In this document: positions 45,314 through 55,086 of the stretch, piece by piece
How the letters are laid out: the number at the start of each line of letters is the position of its first letter
Numbering within the stretch: position 1 is the stretch's first letter
Assembly: GCA_000467715.1 (NCBI GenBank)
Contig: AJFK01000037.1
Span: 62,001 to 126,000, forward strand
DNA from: Hysterium pulicare CBS 123377
Lineage: Eukaryota > Ascomycota > Dothideomycetes > Hysteriales > Hysteriaceae
Length of the DNA stretch: 64,000 nt
Reading direction: 5' to 3'
Notes under the pieces: generated by a model
The model's input: the letters and a program-made list of their open reading frames with translations, nothing else
Database searches by the model: none
Told to the model about the DNA's origin: nothing
Position numbers and translations under genes: made by a program

Positions 45314-46204
45314 ATGTCTCAAAACACTTCGCTCCCGACGCGACTCCACTTCCTTTTTGGCCATCTAGTTCCTCTCGGACCCACCGAGCATCCTCCGGAA
45401 CCACAATGCGAGATCTGCCAAGAAGATTACAATGATCGGCATGCACCCGTCCACTTCGAGGATTACGCTCCCTGCAGCCATGTTTTCGGTCAGTCTTGCA
45501 TCATGGATTGGTTCCTGGAAAACCCTGATGCGAACACTTGCCCCAAGTGCCGTCGCGTTCTCTTCCAAGGGAACGGTTATAGACATAGAGACGCATATTC
45601 GGGTTCGGATTCAGATTCGGATTCAGATTTACACTCAGATCCAGATGAAGACTCAGATTCAGATGAAGACTCAGATTCCAATGAAGACGAAAACGAAGAT
45701 GAAGATGAAAATGAAAATGACCCCGAGAACGTTTGGGATATGCGATGCTTTTCTCATAACCTACGCAATTGGATGGAGCTTCCGGAGGCATCTAGGCTTA
45801 TTCAGGAACGTATTGACCACATTCCCTGGGTCAACGGATGCGAGCATAACGCAGCCATTGTTGTCTTCGTCCAAGAACTCTGGGAGGCACTTTATGACGT
45901 GCGGGGAGGACAACATTCTTCTATCGACAGCGATGATATATCTGACACGATAGAGGCAGTCCTGGTCTCACACAACTTTCTGTATCTCGGGTATGAGTGG
46001 ATGACTCTAAGGGCAGTTGCCCGAGACATGGTGCGTATGCAGTTCAATATCCGAGGATTCCATGAGATGAGCGATGTGCAGTTAAGGAGCTTTACTGAGC
46101 GACTGAGGAATATGATGACACGGGTCCATATCAGGGCAGACAATATATTTGACTCCACCGCTTTGGGTCAACCTTACTACACGCCATTGGGTCAACCTGA
46201 CTGA
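45314..46204 (+). CDS. RING-type protein with acidic Asp/Ser/Glu tract (array member 3)
   Basis: 296 aa, no intron. The RING has C32-x2-C35, C54-x-H56, Gly59 at the fifth ligand, C62 and C76-x2-C79, with CEIC and the conserved Trp in CIMDWF. Residues about 96-140 are a nearly pure Asp/Ser/Glu/Asn tract encoded by GATTCAGATT-type repeats (45600-45720). The C-terminal 150 residues look helical and weakly resemble the module of members 5 and 6 (VFVQELWEALYDVRGG; SDDISDTIEAVL). Acidic tracts often give nuclear or histone contacts, but that is not shown here. Confidence 0.83.
   Translation: MSQNTSLPTRLHFLFGHLVPLGPTEHPPEPQCEICQEDYNDRHAPVHFEDYAPCSHVFGQSCIMDWFLENPDANTCPKCRRVLFQGNGYRHRDAYSGSDSDSDSDLHSDPDEDSDSDEDSDSNEDENEDEDENENDPENVWDMRCFSHNLRNWMELPEASRLIQERIDHIPWVNGCEHNAAIVVFVQELWEALYDVRGGQHSSIDSDDISDTIEAVLVSHNFLYLGYEWMTLRAVARDMVRMQFNIRGFHEMSDVQLRSFTERLRNMMTRVHIRADNIFDSTALGQPYYTPLGQPD
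45600..45720 (+). repeat. low-complexity acidic-tract repeat
   Basis: Alternating GATTCAGA / GATGAAGA units inside array member 3 encode DSDSD and DEDSD runs. The tract is probably unstable in length between strains. Confidence 0.75.
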
Positions 46205-47149
46205 GAGAACTGCCCTTGAAGGTTTGGCGTATTACTGCAATTACTTTAGTCCGTAGTTCTTCGCTGAAATCCTCAGGCTTAGCATGACAACCTGTGTGTT
46301 CCAGCCGAATGAGTTTATAATAGCAATCCAATATCATGGGTTTCAAATATTCGAAAAACAATACGTGAGTGCTCCAGACTTTGATAAGTTTTTTGTAATG
46401 TCTGCCGTTCCTCCGGCTAAACCTGTTGAGATCGAGTGGTTGGGTGCTAGTACCAGCCACCTTTCCCCTATATAGTCCCTCCGCGAACACCTACAATCAA
46501 GCATTTTACCTCTCTACCTCTCTCTCGCGTGTCTGTGTGATTTAATTTCAATAAAACCTCATCCGGAACAGGAAGAATTGGTAGTCAAAGAAAGATGTCA
46601 GGGTAGACGATATCAAGACCAAGACCAAGTCCGAGACTGTATTTAGCTTCATTCCTCAAGGCTCTTCTAGACAAACCGGCGTCACCTGTTAGACTGAGGG
46701 CAACCACAAGCTCGGCAGCATTTTATGTAAGTCACATTGTAATGATTGTGTGGAACGTGGGGAGACGTTTTGCGCTGACCACGATGCTACTGTTCAGGGG
46801 TGGCCACAGCACACGACTTATATAGAACTATGGGAAACATCGATGTGTGCACAGGGTCTGAGTTCATTAAAGTCAAAGTACCCATCGATGACGGTGGGTT
46901 TCTCGCCACCGAGGACCGGACGTTAATAATCTCACATTCGAGATTCCTACATTGTGTAAATACATTTCACTTTCCTTTGACCTTCACAGAACCAGTGAAC
47001 ATCCTATTTTTCTGTGCTTCTATGTCCGCATAATGTATATTCATCAATGTAGACACAAATTACCATGTATAAATTCCATAAGAGCAAAGGCTCTCCTGCT
47101 CGTCTTCCATCTTCCTCCCATACCTGTTTCAAAGAAGGAAAATCTGAGG
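46205..47149. other. intergenic between array members 3 and 4
   Basis: 945 bp. The segment 46949-47005 resembles 48020-48075 upstream of member 5, a shared promoter piece. No gene supported; the short frames lack a RING or any other motif. Confidence 0.45.
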
Positions 47150-47788
47150 ATGCCTACCCATACTCACGCTCTTCCAAATAGAAACGAGTTCCTTGCGAAC
47201 AACCTCCTCGAGCAGGATCCAACATGCGGAATCTGTCATGAGCCCTACGATGAGACGGACCACCGTCCGGCAGCTTTCTTAGGTGGATGCGCGCATATCT
47301 TTGGAGGACCATGTATTCGGAGATGGCTTGAAGGGCGCGCGGGCAATTATAACAAGTGCCCCACCTGTCGAGAGGTTCTTTTCCAACGCGATCTGCCCCC
47401 GAATACTATCTTGATTCCTCGGCCTCGCGAAGATAATGCTACGGGGGACGACCTTTCTGACTTGCCAATCGAAGAGGCCATGAGACGAATTCAGGAGAGC
47501 ATGACTGGATTAAGGGGTTACGATGCTTCTCGATTGTTCCTTAGGGGCGTTCTCTTGATAATCCGACATTGTGTAGCAAGTGCAGGACATACAGTCACCG
47601 AAGACATGCAAGACGGTATGCGGCGAATAAATGTTCTCATTAACTCGGATGATAATGCTACGCTGCTACGGATTCGGGAGGCCCTGCCGCCATCAGGTGT
47701 CGGGCAAGAATTTTCGCAATTCGAGTGGGGAGAATTCATTGTGCTGCGAGTACGAGACATATTGATCTCGTCGGGTCTGGCCGGATGA
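47150..47788 (+). CDS. RING-type protein, short form (array member 4)
   Basis: 212 aa, no intron; ATG 47150, chosen because it aligns with the start of member 5. The RING has C26-x2-C29, C47-x-H49, Gly52, C55 and C70-x2-C73, with CIRRWLEG and LFQRDL shared word for word with member 5. The C-terminal part (about 115-212) carries one copy of the module called A here: LFLRGVLLIIRH, TVTEDMQDGMRRI, LLRIREALPPSG, VLRVRDILIS. Member 5 has a related module A followed by a second module, so the two genes arose by duplication. Confidence 0.85.
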   Translation: MPTHTHALPNRNEFLANNLLEQDPTCGICHEPYDETDHRPAAFLGGCAHIFGGPCIRRWLEGRAGNYNKCPTCREVLFQRDLPPNTILIPRPREDNATGDDLSDLPIEEAMRRIQESMTGLRGYDASRLFLRGVLLIIRHCVASAGHTVTEDMQDGMRRINVLINSDDNATLLRIREALPPSGVGQEFSQFEWGEFIVLRVRDILISSGLAG

Positions 47789-48256
47789 GTTCATAATAAT
47801 GAATCTAATACCATATATTTCGTATTTTAGACAAACATAACAGGGGTGCTCCAGCGTGTGATTTCGCTCTTTACATTTGCCCTAGAGTTAGATTTACTGT
47901 CACAGAAATAGTTTGCCATATGTTTCAACTCCTATTCGCCGTTTTTGATAAGTGATTTCAACTTCCGTGTGGTCTGATTAGGCTCAACTTACTGAGATTT
48001 CATCAACTGTACGTTTCTAACATTGTGTATTTACATCCTACTTTCCTCAAATTTTCACAGACTTGATCAATATCCTGAGAATCCAATGCTTGCAATTTAT
48101 ATCCTATTTCATTGGCATGAATCACCCGAATACCTACCCAGACACTTTGTATAATACTCAAATTTATCCACAGTAAACTCAGAACTCTTCTCCAGACCCA
48201 AGTTCCGCAAAAGCTACCACCCACAACTTCAGGCTTTCGAAAAGAGAAGCTAGAAA
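47789..48256. other. intergenic between array members 4 and 5
   Basis: 468 bp. Contains the promoter segment shared with member 4 and a TATA-like TATAATAC near 48149. Confidence 0.45.
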
Positions 48257-49402
48257 ATGTCTACTTCTACCGCCGCTATCGTTAGTAGAGAAGACTTCAT
48301 CGCCAACCACCTGCATGAGCAAGCCCTGACCTGTGGTATCTGTCGTGAGGCCTACAACGAGACCGATCATCCTCCGACAGTTTTCTCGGGTAGCAACACC
48401 TGCTGGCATATTTTTGGAGGACCATGTATCCGGAGATGGCTGGAGGGGCAGGAGGGCAATTATAATACCTGCCCAGCCTGTCGAACAGTTCTTTTCCAGC
48501 GTGACCTAGATTCGAACGAGAACGAGCTCTCGCTATTCAGTCTCCTTTCCACTGAAGATCTGGCGCAACCGCCTCCAGTGAGCCACTGGACCGACGGAAT
48601 AGAGGAGCTCCTGGATATGGCCACAGAGGTTCCCGACCTGATTGGAAGCCCTGTGGATAATGCTCGATCCTTCGTCTACAGCGTTCTTGAGCGGCTAAGT
48701 TCTGTTCATACATCAAATCCAGAGCATACAGCTAGCGAAGACGTGCGAGATGGCATTGAGCGGTTACAAATTCTCCTTTACTCGGCGAATCGCGCTACCT
48801 TCCTCCGAATCAACGAGTATACTACCCCAGCGCATGATGGGCATAACCACTGGACACTCGAGCAGACGGAAGAAATTGTGTTGCAGTTGCGAGAGCTTTT
48901 GATCTCTGTGGACGAACATCAACAGCAAGGCGATGACCAGATGCAAACTGCTGAGGAGCAAACGACATTTCGAGCTCAGGAAGAGGCCTTGCTTCCTGAG
49001 GTACTTCACGATGAGCAAGGTAATCCTCAAGCATCAACAATCGATATTTCGACCGAAGCGGTGCACAGGTTAACTCTCGAGATGTGGCAAGCTTGCTGGG
49101 AACTCCATCAAGATGGCCAGAGGTTAGAATCGGGCTTGGTCGATCATACTGACGTATGCAACATGCTCGACCGGGTCCTCCCACCTTCCCAAGATCTCGA
49201 TTATCTGAGGAGGCAATATCGTAATATCCTAGCAAGCACACTTGCTTACGAGATGTTAGGATTGCATCAACAAAAAGGCAGCCTCCAGCCATTGGATGAT
49301 CCAACGCTATCCTGGTTCTGTGAAGTAACCTTGAAGGAGGTGTTCAGGAGCTATGATGAGGATACTAATAACTTCTTTCATGTTGAAAATGAGGGGTCGT
49401 AG
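48257..49402 (+). CDS. RING-type protein, two-module form (array member 5)
   Basis: 381 aa, no intron. The RING has C26-x2-C29, C49-x-H51, Gly54, C57 and C72-x2-C75. It is followed by module A (FVYSVLERLSSV, SEDVRDGIERLQIL, LQLRELLIS), a Gln/Glu-rich linker, and module B (STEAVHRLTLEMWQACWEL, TDVCNMLDRVLP, to about 375). Module A matches member 4 and module B matches member 6. The gene is therefore either the ancestor of both or a fusion of the two types. The length is nearly twice that of member 4 because of the second module. Confidence 0.85.
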   Translation: MSTSTAAIVSREDFIANHLHEQALTCGICREAYNETDHPPTVFSGSNTCWHIFGGPCIRRWLEGQEGNYNTCPACRTVLFQRDLDSNENELSLFSLLSTEDLAQPPPVSHWTDGIEELLDMATEVPDLIGSPVDNARSFVYSVLERLSSVHTSNPEHTASEDVRDGIERLQILLYSANRATFLRINEYTTPAHDGHNHWTLEQTEEIVLQLRELLISVDEHQQQGDDQMQTAEEQTTFRAQEEALLPEVLHDEQGNPQASTIDISTEAVHRLTLEMWQACWELHQDGQRLESGLVDHTDVCNMLDRVLPPSQDLDYLRRQYRNILASTLAYEMLGLHQQKGSLQPLDDPTLSWFCEVTLKEVFRSYDEDTNNFFHVENEGS

Positions 49403-50022
49403 AGTAAGTCGTGTAGAAATTAGTCAGCACATTCAGAGGGTTATTATAATAGATAGGTTCAGAAGCTTGCTCCGCCTTTCGTCAATGAACTCAATTCAAG
49501 CATGTGTTGTATGAGAGCATAACTTTCAAAGTTGCTTGTGTGATAAGACCCCGTGTATTGGCTTCGGCGATAACCAGTGATGGAATTCAATTGAAATTAA
49601 GAAGTGGGAATTGAAGTCGAGGTTGGGGTATCGAGCTAACCTCCTTCAGTGTAGCGTCTAAGGTACTTTAGATCCCACTTCATCACAGTTCATCGAACAA
49701 TCATGACAACTCTACTCCAACCCATGCAAACCCCAATAACCTCACTGATAGATGTTTCCTAGCGTATGGATCTTCTCTTGAACTTCGTACATTGTACATG
49801 TACAATTCACAGGATGCCCCCGAGCTGTCAAAGAACGGGTGGATTTCATCCGAATCGTAATCTTTCCCAATTTCACAATGCATTCTAATATTGGAGCACA
49901 TTCCAGGCAATTTATTTCTTTTTCTTATATGAAGGCTTTGGTTCCTCTCTCTGATAACCTCTTCAACAACTCACACCATCTTCCCCTACTCCGTAATCAA
50001 CTTCTACAACCAACTCGAAAAG
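49403..50022. other. intergenic between array members 5 and 6
   Basis: 620 bp; 3' UTR of member 5 and promoter/leader of member 6. No gene supported. Confidence 0.4.
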
Positions 50023-50970
50023 ATGCCTTCCAACCGCGGCCAACTCCCAAACATGCAAGAGTTTATCGAAAGCAAGCTCCTCGGGCAAGAGCTTACTTGT
50101 GTAATTTGCAGCGAAGCTTACGATGAAGATGATCATTGTCCGGTCACTTTCTCTGACAGTCTGTGCGCACACATGTTTGGGCGTACCTGCATTATAAAAT
50201 AGTTCGAAACACGCACAGGCAACTCTCATAAATGTCCTCTCTGTCGCAAACCCCTTTTCAAGAAAGTCCGGCCCGAGATCTCAAATACGATTGATGAATA
50301 TGCTCGTTCACATGCTGTGGTGATGGTTGCGCGGCAACGCCTTGATGCAGCTATGAATCGTCTAGCCGAGCATAACCGCCAAGGTCTACGCGCTAGGACT
50401 GAAACTAGTCAGGCTAGAATAGTGGACGCATCTTCAGAATCTCCAGTGTTAATGCATTCGGTAAATCTGGAGAGCAGCCGCAATCAGGTACAGTCGCTGT
50501 CTCAAGATGGAGCAATCTCTGCTGAGAATGAGCCCGTACATCAAGAAATTGAATCCTTCGTAGTAGACCTAAGGGACAGTATGGCACCCTCCAATGCGCA
50601 AACTGCTCGCCCATTAGGACAAGTGATTGAGAGTCAAATACCCCCATCTATCCAGATGACGACAGACCGCACGGTCAATTTATCGCCAGAAGGAATAGAA
50701 AGACTGACCTTGGAAGCTTGGCAGACCTGCTGGACGCTCTTTCAGCAGGAGGAAGCATCGTCGACCGGGAGGATCACGCGCGCGGAGATCCTTCGTACGC
50801 TCGAACCCTTATTCCCTCGTTTGCAAGTTCCTTACGGAATTGAGAGTCTGCACAGAACTGCTCGAAGTATGATGCGATATCATGCTACCAACGAAACGTT
50901 TCTGTCCTTAACTAACTTTGAACTCAGAATCTTCATGCGTCGGGTTAGGCGCTTGCTTTCGATCGAATGA
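50023..50970 (+). pseudogene. RING-type gene with nonsense codon at the conserved Trp (array member 6)
   Basis: One frame runs from ATG 50023 to 50970 except for TAG at 50200-50202. Before it: C26-x2-C29, C48-x-H50, Gly53, C56. After it: CPLC completing the RING, and a C-terminal module B (SPEGIERLTLEAWQTCWTL). In every intact relative the stop position is Trp (RRW, MDW, IQW), so TGG became TAG. The downstream frame is otherwise intact, which points to a recent loss or a strain-specific allele. A G-to-A change here equals C-to-T in a CpA on the other strand, the context of repeat-induced point mutation. Alternatives are a sequence error or read-through. Confidence 0.8.
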
Positions 50971-51650
50971 TGCACAATGCTGATTTCTTTATTGGTAGGC
51001 AGTACATCGCTAGAAGACTAAAATAAGTTGGGGTCTAGTTAGATGACTTACGCCGTATGTAAGTGACACAAATATAACTTATCACAATGAACTATTAAGG
51101 CCAGTTGTCTCCCGTGACTTCCACTTGACTAAGGATCTTATCCGAAATGAAGCTCATGTGTTCTGAAGTCGAGATTTCACTGGAATGTTCCATTCCTCTG
51201 AGCAAACATAAGGAGCAAACGGTGATTATGGGCAATATTAGACCCCTGAATTCTTCGTCTAAAGTCACGGCTTACAGTTGAACGGATTTATATGTGCGGT
51301 AACATTTTAGAAGTACATGATTCAAGCATTCACCAAAATGCTTGATAAACTTGACTTCTTGTATAGTGATTCCACATTCAGTGATGCAAAGAGTGTCTCC
51401 TCTCGTCACACGAGATGATTATATAGACGAACAAAACTGAGTAGCTCTGCGGTTCCTTCACCTGGTCAGTCATCAATTATCAGTTCACAGTCTATTCCTT
51501 CATTTTATTATCAACTCGACTATACTATACCCTACTCTCCCCACTGTTTCTTCTCGAACTCCAAGTCTTTTAGCTACAACTACGCAAAAAGACCAACCTC
51601 TACCAATCTCTATCAACTCCTACAAACCACTACAAATCTCCCAATCGGCG
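50971..51650. other. intergenic between array members 6 and 7
   Basis: 680 bp. Weak TATA-like TTATATAG near 51419 and a CT/CA-rich leader before the ATG of member 7. No gene supported. Confidence 0.4.
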
Positions 51651-52436
51651 ATGTCGCCATCTATCCCTACCGACCGAGACGTTTTCATCAGAGATCATCT
51701 CGACACACTAGAATGTGGCATATGTATGGAGAGCTTTACTGAGGAACATTACCCAGTCCGTATTTCGGGGATTGCTGGATGTTCTCATGTATTCGGTGCT
51801 CAATGCCTGATTCAGTGGATTGAATCAGATAACGGGAATGCACACACTTGTCTAGTGTGCCGCACTAAGTTCTTCCAGCCGGAGGAAGCTCCAGATGATG
51901 GAGGTCCGGGAGAGGCTGCTCAAGAGGAGGTAGATCGCAATCATGCAGATTCAGACCAAGAAGATACAGATGAGGAAGGTTCCGAGGAGTTAGATGCAGA
52001 ACGGGGAGCTTCAGAGGACGAGGGGAGTGCATACATGCCTTCCGACGACGAAGGGGAGAATGCTTCTCCCGACGAAGGCAGTTTCACAGACATTCAAGCA
52101 AAGACCTTCATCCTCCACTTTTACCTACAAATGCGTCAACGTTGCCGCCGGCCGAACTTGAACAACGCTCACTCTCTCCGCCCAACGCCCGCGAGGTTTG
52201 CGCTCACTCGTCGTGACATCGATGCGGGCATCCAGCGCGTTCTTCAGACAATGAACAAGCGAATTCAACGGAGCCAGCATGACCAGCTCGTCATAATCGC
52301 CTTGAAATTTCCCGGTAGGATTGCAGCAGATCCTGGGTTGCTTGAACCCTTGAGGATATTACCGAAGGTTTTTGAAAAATGGGAAGAGAAGGCAGAAATC
52401 CTTCAGGTGCTTGGCGCTGATGAAGCTGGGGAATGA
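51651..52436 (+). CDS. RING-type protein with acidic linker (array member 7)
   Basis: 261 aa, no intron. The RING has C22-x2-C25, C44-x-H46, Gly49, C52 and C67-x2-C70, with CGIC and the conserved Trp in CLIQWIESD. An acidic linker of about 75 residues follows (about 77-150), then a basic, helical-looking C-terminus (IQAKTFILHFYLQMRQRCRR, RRDIDAGIQRVLQTMNKRIQR). The zinc-ligand pattern, gene direction, lack of introns and N-terminal position of the RING all match the other array members. Last RING gene in the row. Confidence 0.84.
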   Translation: MSPSIPTDRDVFIRDHLDTLECGICMESFTEEHYPVRISGIAGCSHVFGAQCLIQWIESDNGNAHTCLVCRTKFFQPEEAPDDGGPGEAAQEEVDRNHADSDQEDTDEEGSEELDAERGASEDEGSAYMPSDDEGENASPDEGSFTDIQAKTFILHFYLQMRQRCRRPNLNNAHSLRPTPARFALTRRDIDAGIQRVLQTMNKRIQRSQHDQLVIIALKFPGRIAADPGLLEPLRILPKVFEKWEEKAEILQVLGADEAGE

Positions 52437-52817
52437 TGGTAATTGAATTCAGGAAGGAATAGCATAAGAACCTCTCTTTTCATTCAATGATCTCTTACTA
52501 GTTCATGCACCAGAGTAAAATTTGATTTATTCCAAGGAAACGAAACTTTCATGCATCTAAACAAGCCAGAGCTACCAATCGATAGGTTTTACACTATGTA
52601 CGACTCTTAGAAGGCAGGCAGATAGTACAAATAACAATGTTTGATGCCTTGCTCTCCCCCTTTTTTGAACATGTGACCAAAACATGTGACCCCTATCTGT
52701 CTCACGGGACATTTTAGCTAACATTCATCAGACAATCATGGGGTGTATAAACCCAAAGTTACTCGTCCTAGCTGGAGGGCCTTACAGTGACCTGCACCCT
52801 AAATTTCTAACCCAACA
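52437..52817. other. intergenic after the RING array
   Basis: 381 bp; an out-of-phase open frame starting at 52738 runs into the next gene. Nothing else seen. Confidence 0.4.
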
Positions 52818-53648
52818 ATGTCAAATCACAGACGCGAAGGCTCTCCTATCAGAACTCAGCATCATCGCCCGCATAGGCCCTCAGCTCAACGCCACAGGCC
52901 AAGGATTGGTAGTGACGAAGACCAGCCCAGCAACGAACTCCTCCCTACCACTCCAAGCCTGCCCGAATCAAAGGCTGAACACGGCCGCCGTCGTCGAGAG
53001 CCACAAAACCACATGCAAAACCGTCAGGCCCAAACCCCTCAGCTACACGAGAACAAAAGCCGGAGTGGTTTAGGCTTTACCAAGCTGCTTGTTTGGATCC
53101 TTGATCGAATCGAAGCGCATCGCTCGCGATCTCGTCAATTGCATGGGACGCCCAGCCGTCGATATCATCATAGAGAGGAAAGTCGTCATAGAGGTAGAGG
53201 TAGAGATAGAGATCGAGATCGAGTCGCTCAGGATCATCGAAACGGTCGGCGAGCGGGAGATAGGGAGCGTCGCCGTAGACAAAGCCGAGGGCCTGAGCGT
53301 GGATCTGTGCACGAGGACCACAGTGCTGGGTATGAGGATGGGAGATCACGTACTGACAATGAGAATACGGACGCTAGAGACCGCGAGGAAAGAGAGAGGC
53401 GCTTGGATGTTGATGATGAAATTGGTTCCAACAATCACTACACAACAAGGGGAAGGAGTGAAGGAATGATCATGCGTAGAAGTAGAGTGGATAGTGGTAC
53501 TACAGAGCAGATTGTCCCGCCGCAGACTATCTTCGAGACGAGAAGGGATGGTAGGGTTGAAGTAGGCCCTCCCACTTGTCGGTTTGTGCCGTCAAGGACT
53601 CTGTATTGGGCGAATGAGGAAGGGAGGGTTGAAGTACCTCCGAAGTAG
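52818..53648 (+). CDS. Arg-rich, low-complexity hypothetical protein
   Basis: 276 aa, no intron, no recognised domain. The middle (about residues 110-215) is dominated by Arg, Asp, Glu, Ser and His with RGRGRDRDRDR-type runs, so it is probably disordered and may bind nucleic acid. The C-terminal 45 residues are different and more ordered: IVPPQTIFETRRDGRVEVGP and RTLYWANEEGRVEVPP. The repeat-rich DNA also opens other frames (53089-53469 +, 53077-53349 -), taken as shadows. The start at 52818 has a good context (ACAATG). Confidence 0.6.
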   Translation: MSNHRREGSPIRTQHHRPHRPSAQRHRPRIGSDEDQPSNELLPTTPSLPESKAEHGRRRREPQNHMQNRQAQTPQLHENKSRSGLGFTKLLVWILDRIEAHRSRSRQLHGTPSRRYHHREESRHRGRGRDRDRDRVAQDHRNGRRAGDRERRRRQSRGPERGSVHEDHSAGYEDGRSRTDNENTDARDREERERRLDVDDEIGSNNHYTTRGRSEGMIMRRSRVDSGTTEQIVPPQTIFETRRDGRVEVGPPTCRFVPSRTLYWANEEGRVEVPPK

Positions 53649-53986
53649 TAAGTTCTCGACTTTCAGTTATTTGATCAAACAATGTACGTGAGAGAACATC
53701 TTTAGTGCAATATCTTTGGTGCATGTTGCAGTGATTGAGGCCCTCATCTCGAAGAGCACCAAACGTTAAGTGAAGGTATGATCTACGCACCAAGGCTTAA
53801 GGAAGAGAATGACACCAAAGCATGACATTCACTTCTCACCTTCTTCTCTCACCTGATCTCTGCATATGACTGCCCGCTCTCCGATAACGTCGGTACCCCA
53901 TCAGCTCCGTTACAACCCCCATAAGCTATAAATACAGCCGCGCTCATCCTCTGCCGCTCTGGCATCATAGCCGAGTTCCACTCACC
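53649..53986. other. short intergenic region
   Basis: 338 bp. A TATA-like CTATAAATACAG lies near 53926, about 60 bases before the next ATG. Confidence 0.45.
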
Positions 53987-54654
53987 ATGCCAACACACCC
54001 GACGAAAGTCGAAAGATCCAAGGAGAAAGAAAACCAAGCAGTTTCCCCGTGGCTTGAGTGGCTCGCTTGTCGGAAAACCCTAGGGCAATTGGATCTTGGA
54101 AAGCCGTCCTCCAAGAAGCCTCCTATAACGAAAGCTAGTGCTGATCGAGAAAAACGTCATGCTAAACACGGACTACAGCCTCGACCACCCAGTAGAGAAG
54201 ATAGGCGAGCCCATGACCGCCAAGCCGGATTGAATAGGCAGAGACGAGGGAGTAGAGAACGCAATCAAACGGAGACTGGCCGTATAGATTCCGACCGTAG
54301 TGCACCCAGGTCTAAAAATGTATCTAGCACAGATGCGAGATCCAGTGAGGCCCTTCCAAGAACAAGGAATCAAGGTGACGTAAGCGCCAACCTCCAAACC
54401 GAACGACCAGAGATATGGCGACCGAAACCGATGGCGTTTTAAACGCAGCAAGTAGCACTGGTAGAGCGGACTCTGCCTCCAACGATGCTGCAAGTCGTAA
54501 TGGAGCCCTCGTGCGAGCGGGGAGCTCAAAACAGGAAAATACTAACAATAGAGAGACTGAAATTCAAGGGGAGTCGGAGTGGGTTTTGATTCCTCCAAAC
54601 GCTACTGTGAAGATGGGACCAAATCCGATTCGGTTCAAGGTAAGTAAGCGGTGA
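53987..54654 (+). CDS. basic Arg/Ser-rich hypothetical protein
   Basis: No family recognised. An open frame 53987-54442 encodes a basic, disordered protein (KVERSKEKENQ, SREDRRAHDRQ). A second frame ends EWVLIPPNATVKMGPNPIRFK, recalling the end of the preceding gene. A 74-bp intron (54375-54448, GTGACG...CGCAG) would join them in frame; its donor is weak. A strong donor (AAG|GTAAGTAAG) then follows at about 54642, so a further exon is possible. The gene is probably real, given the TATA box and composition, but the 3' structure is uncertain. Likely a diverged paralogue of 52818-53648; that is inference from composition and the shared C-terminal theme. Confidence 0.5.
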
Positions 54655-55086
54655 ATTATTATAGAGTGGGTACTTTAGGGCACGTTGTGATAGTAGGATG
54701 AAACGAGCAGTACTTGATGAAACTGAGAGTCAAGATGAGCTGGTACGCGGTCTTTACAACCCAGCGGAGGAAGAAATTCGGTGGAGGAACGCTCAGAGTT
54801 GATGAATTGTAGTTCAGAAGACTTCAGTGGATACCTTTCATAGTGAGAGATATCAAGTGTGTAAACCTGTTCATAGCATCTTGCAGAAAGAAAAAAAACA
54901 GTATTTGTAAATGCAATGAATGTTCAAAGTAACTCGAAACCCCAGCGCAACGATATCCACGTTGACGATATCATAAAAAAGAAAAATATATGGTATGTCC
55001 AGTAGCAAAAGGGTATCCTCTCAAAACGCCGTTCCCAACTTACCACAAAAAGCCTCCAAAACGCCTCCCAAGAATGACCCGACTTC
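54655..55086. other. convergent intergenic region
   Basis: 432 bp between two genes that read toward each other. May include a last exon of the upstream gene; otherwise nothing seen. Confidence 0.4.

Noticed and set aside
53077-53469. Alternative frames inside the Arg-rich gene
   Set aside because: Low-complexity repeat codons open all frames; only the 52818 frame has a full-length, well-started product.
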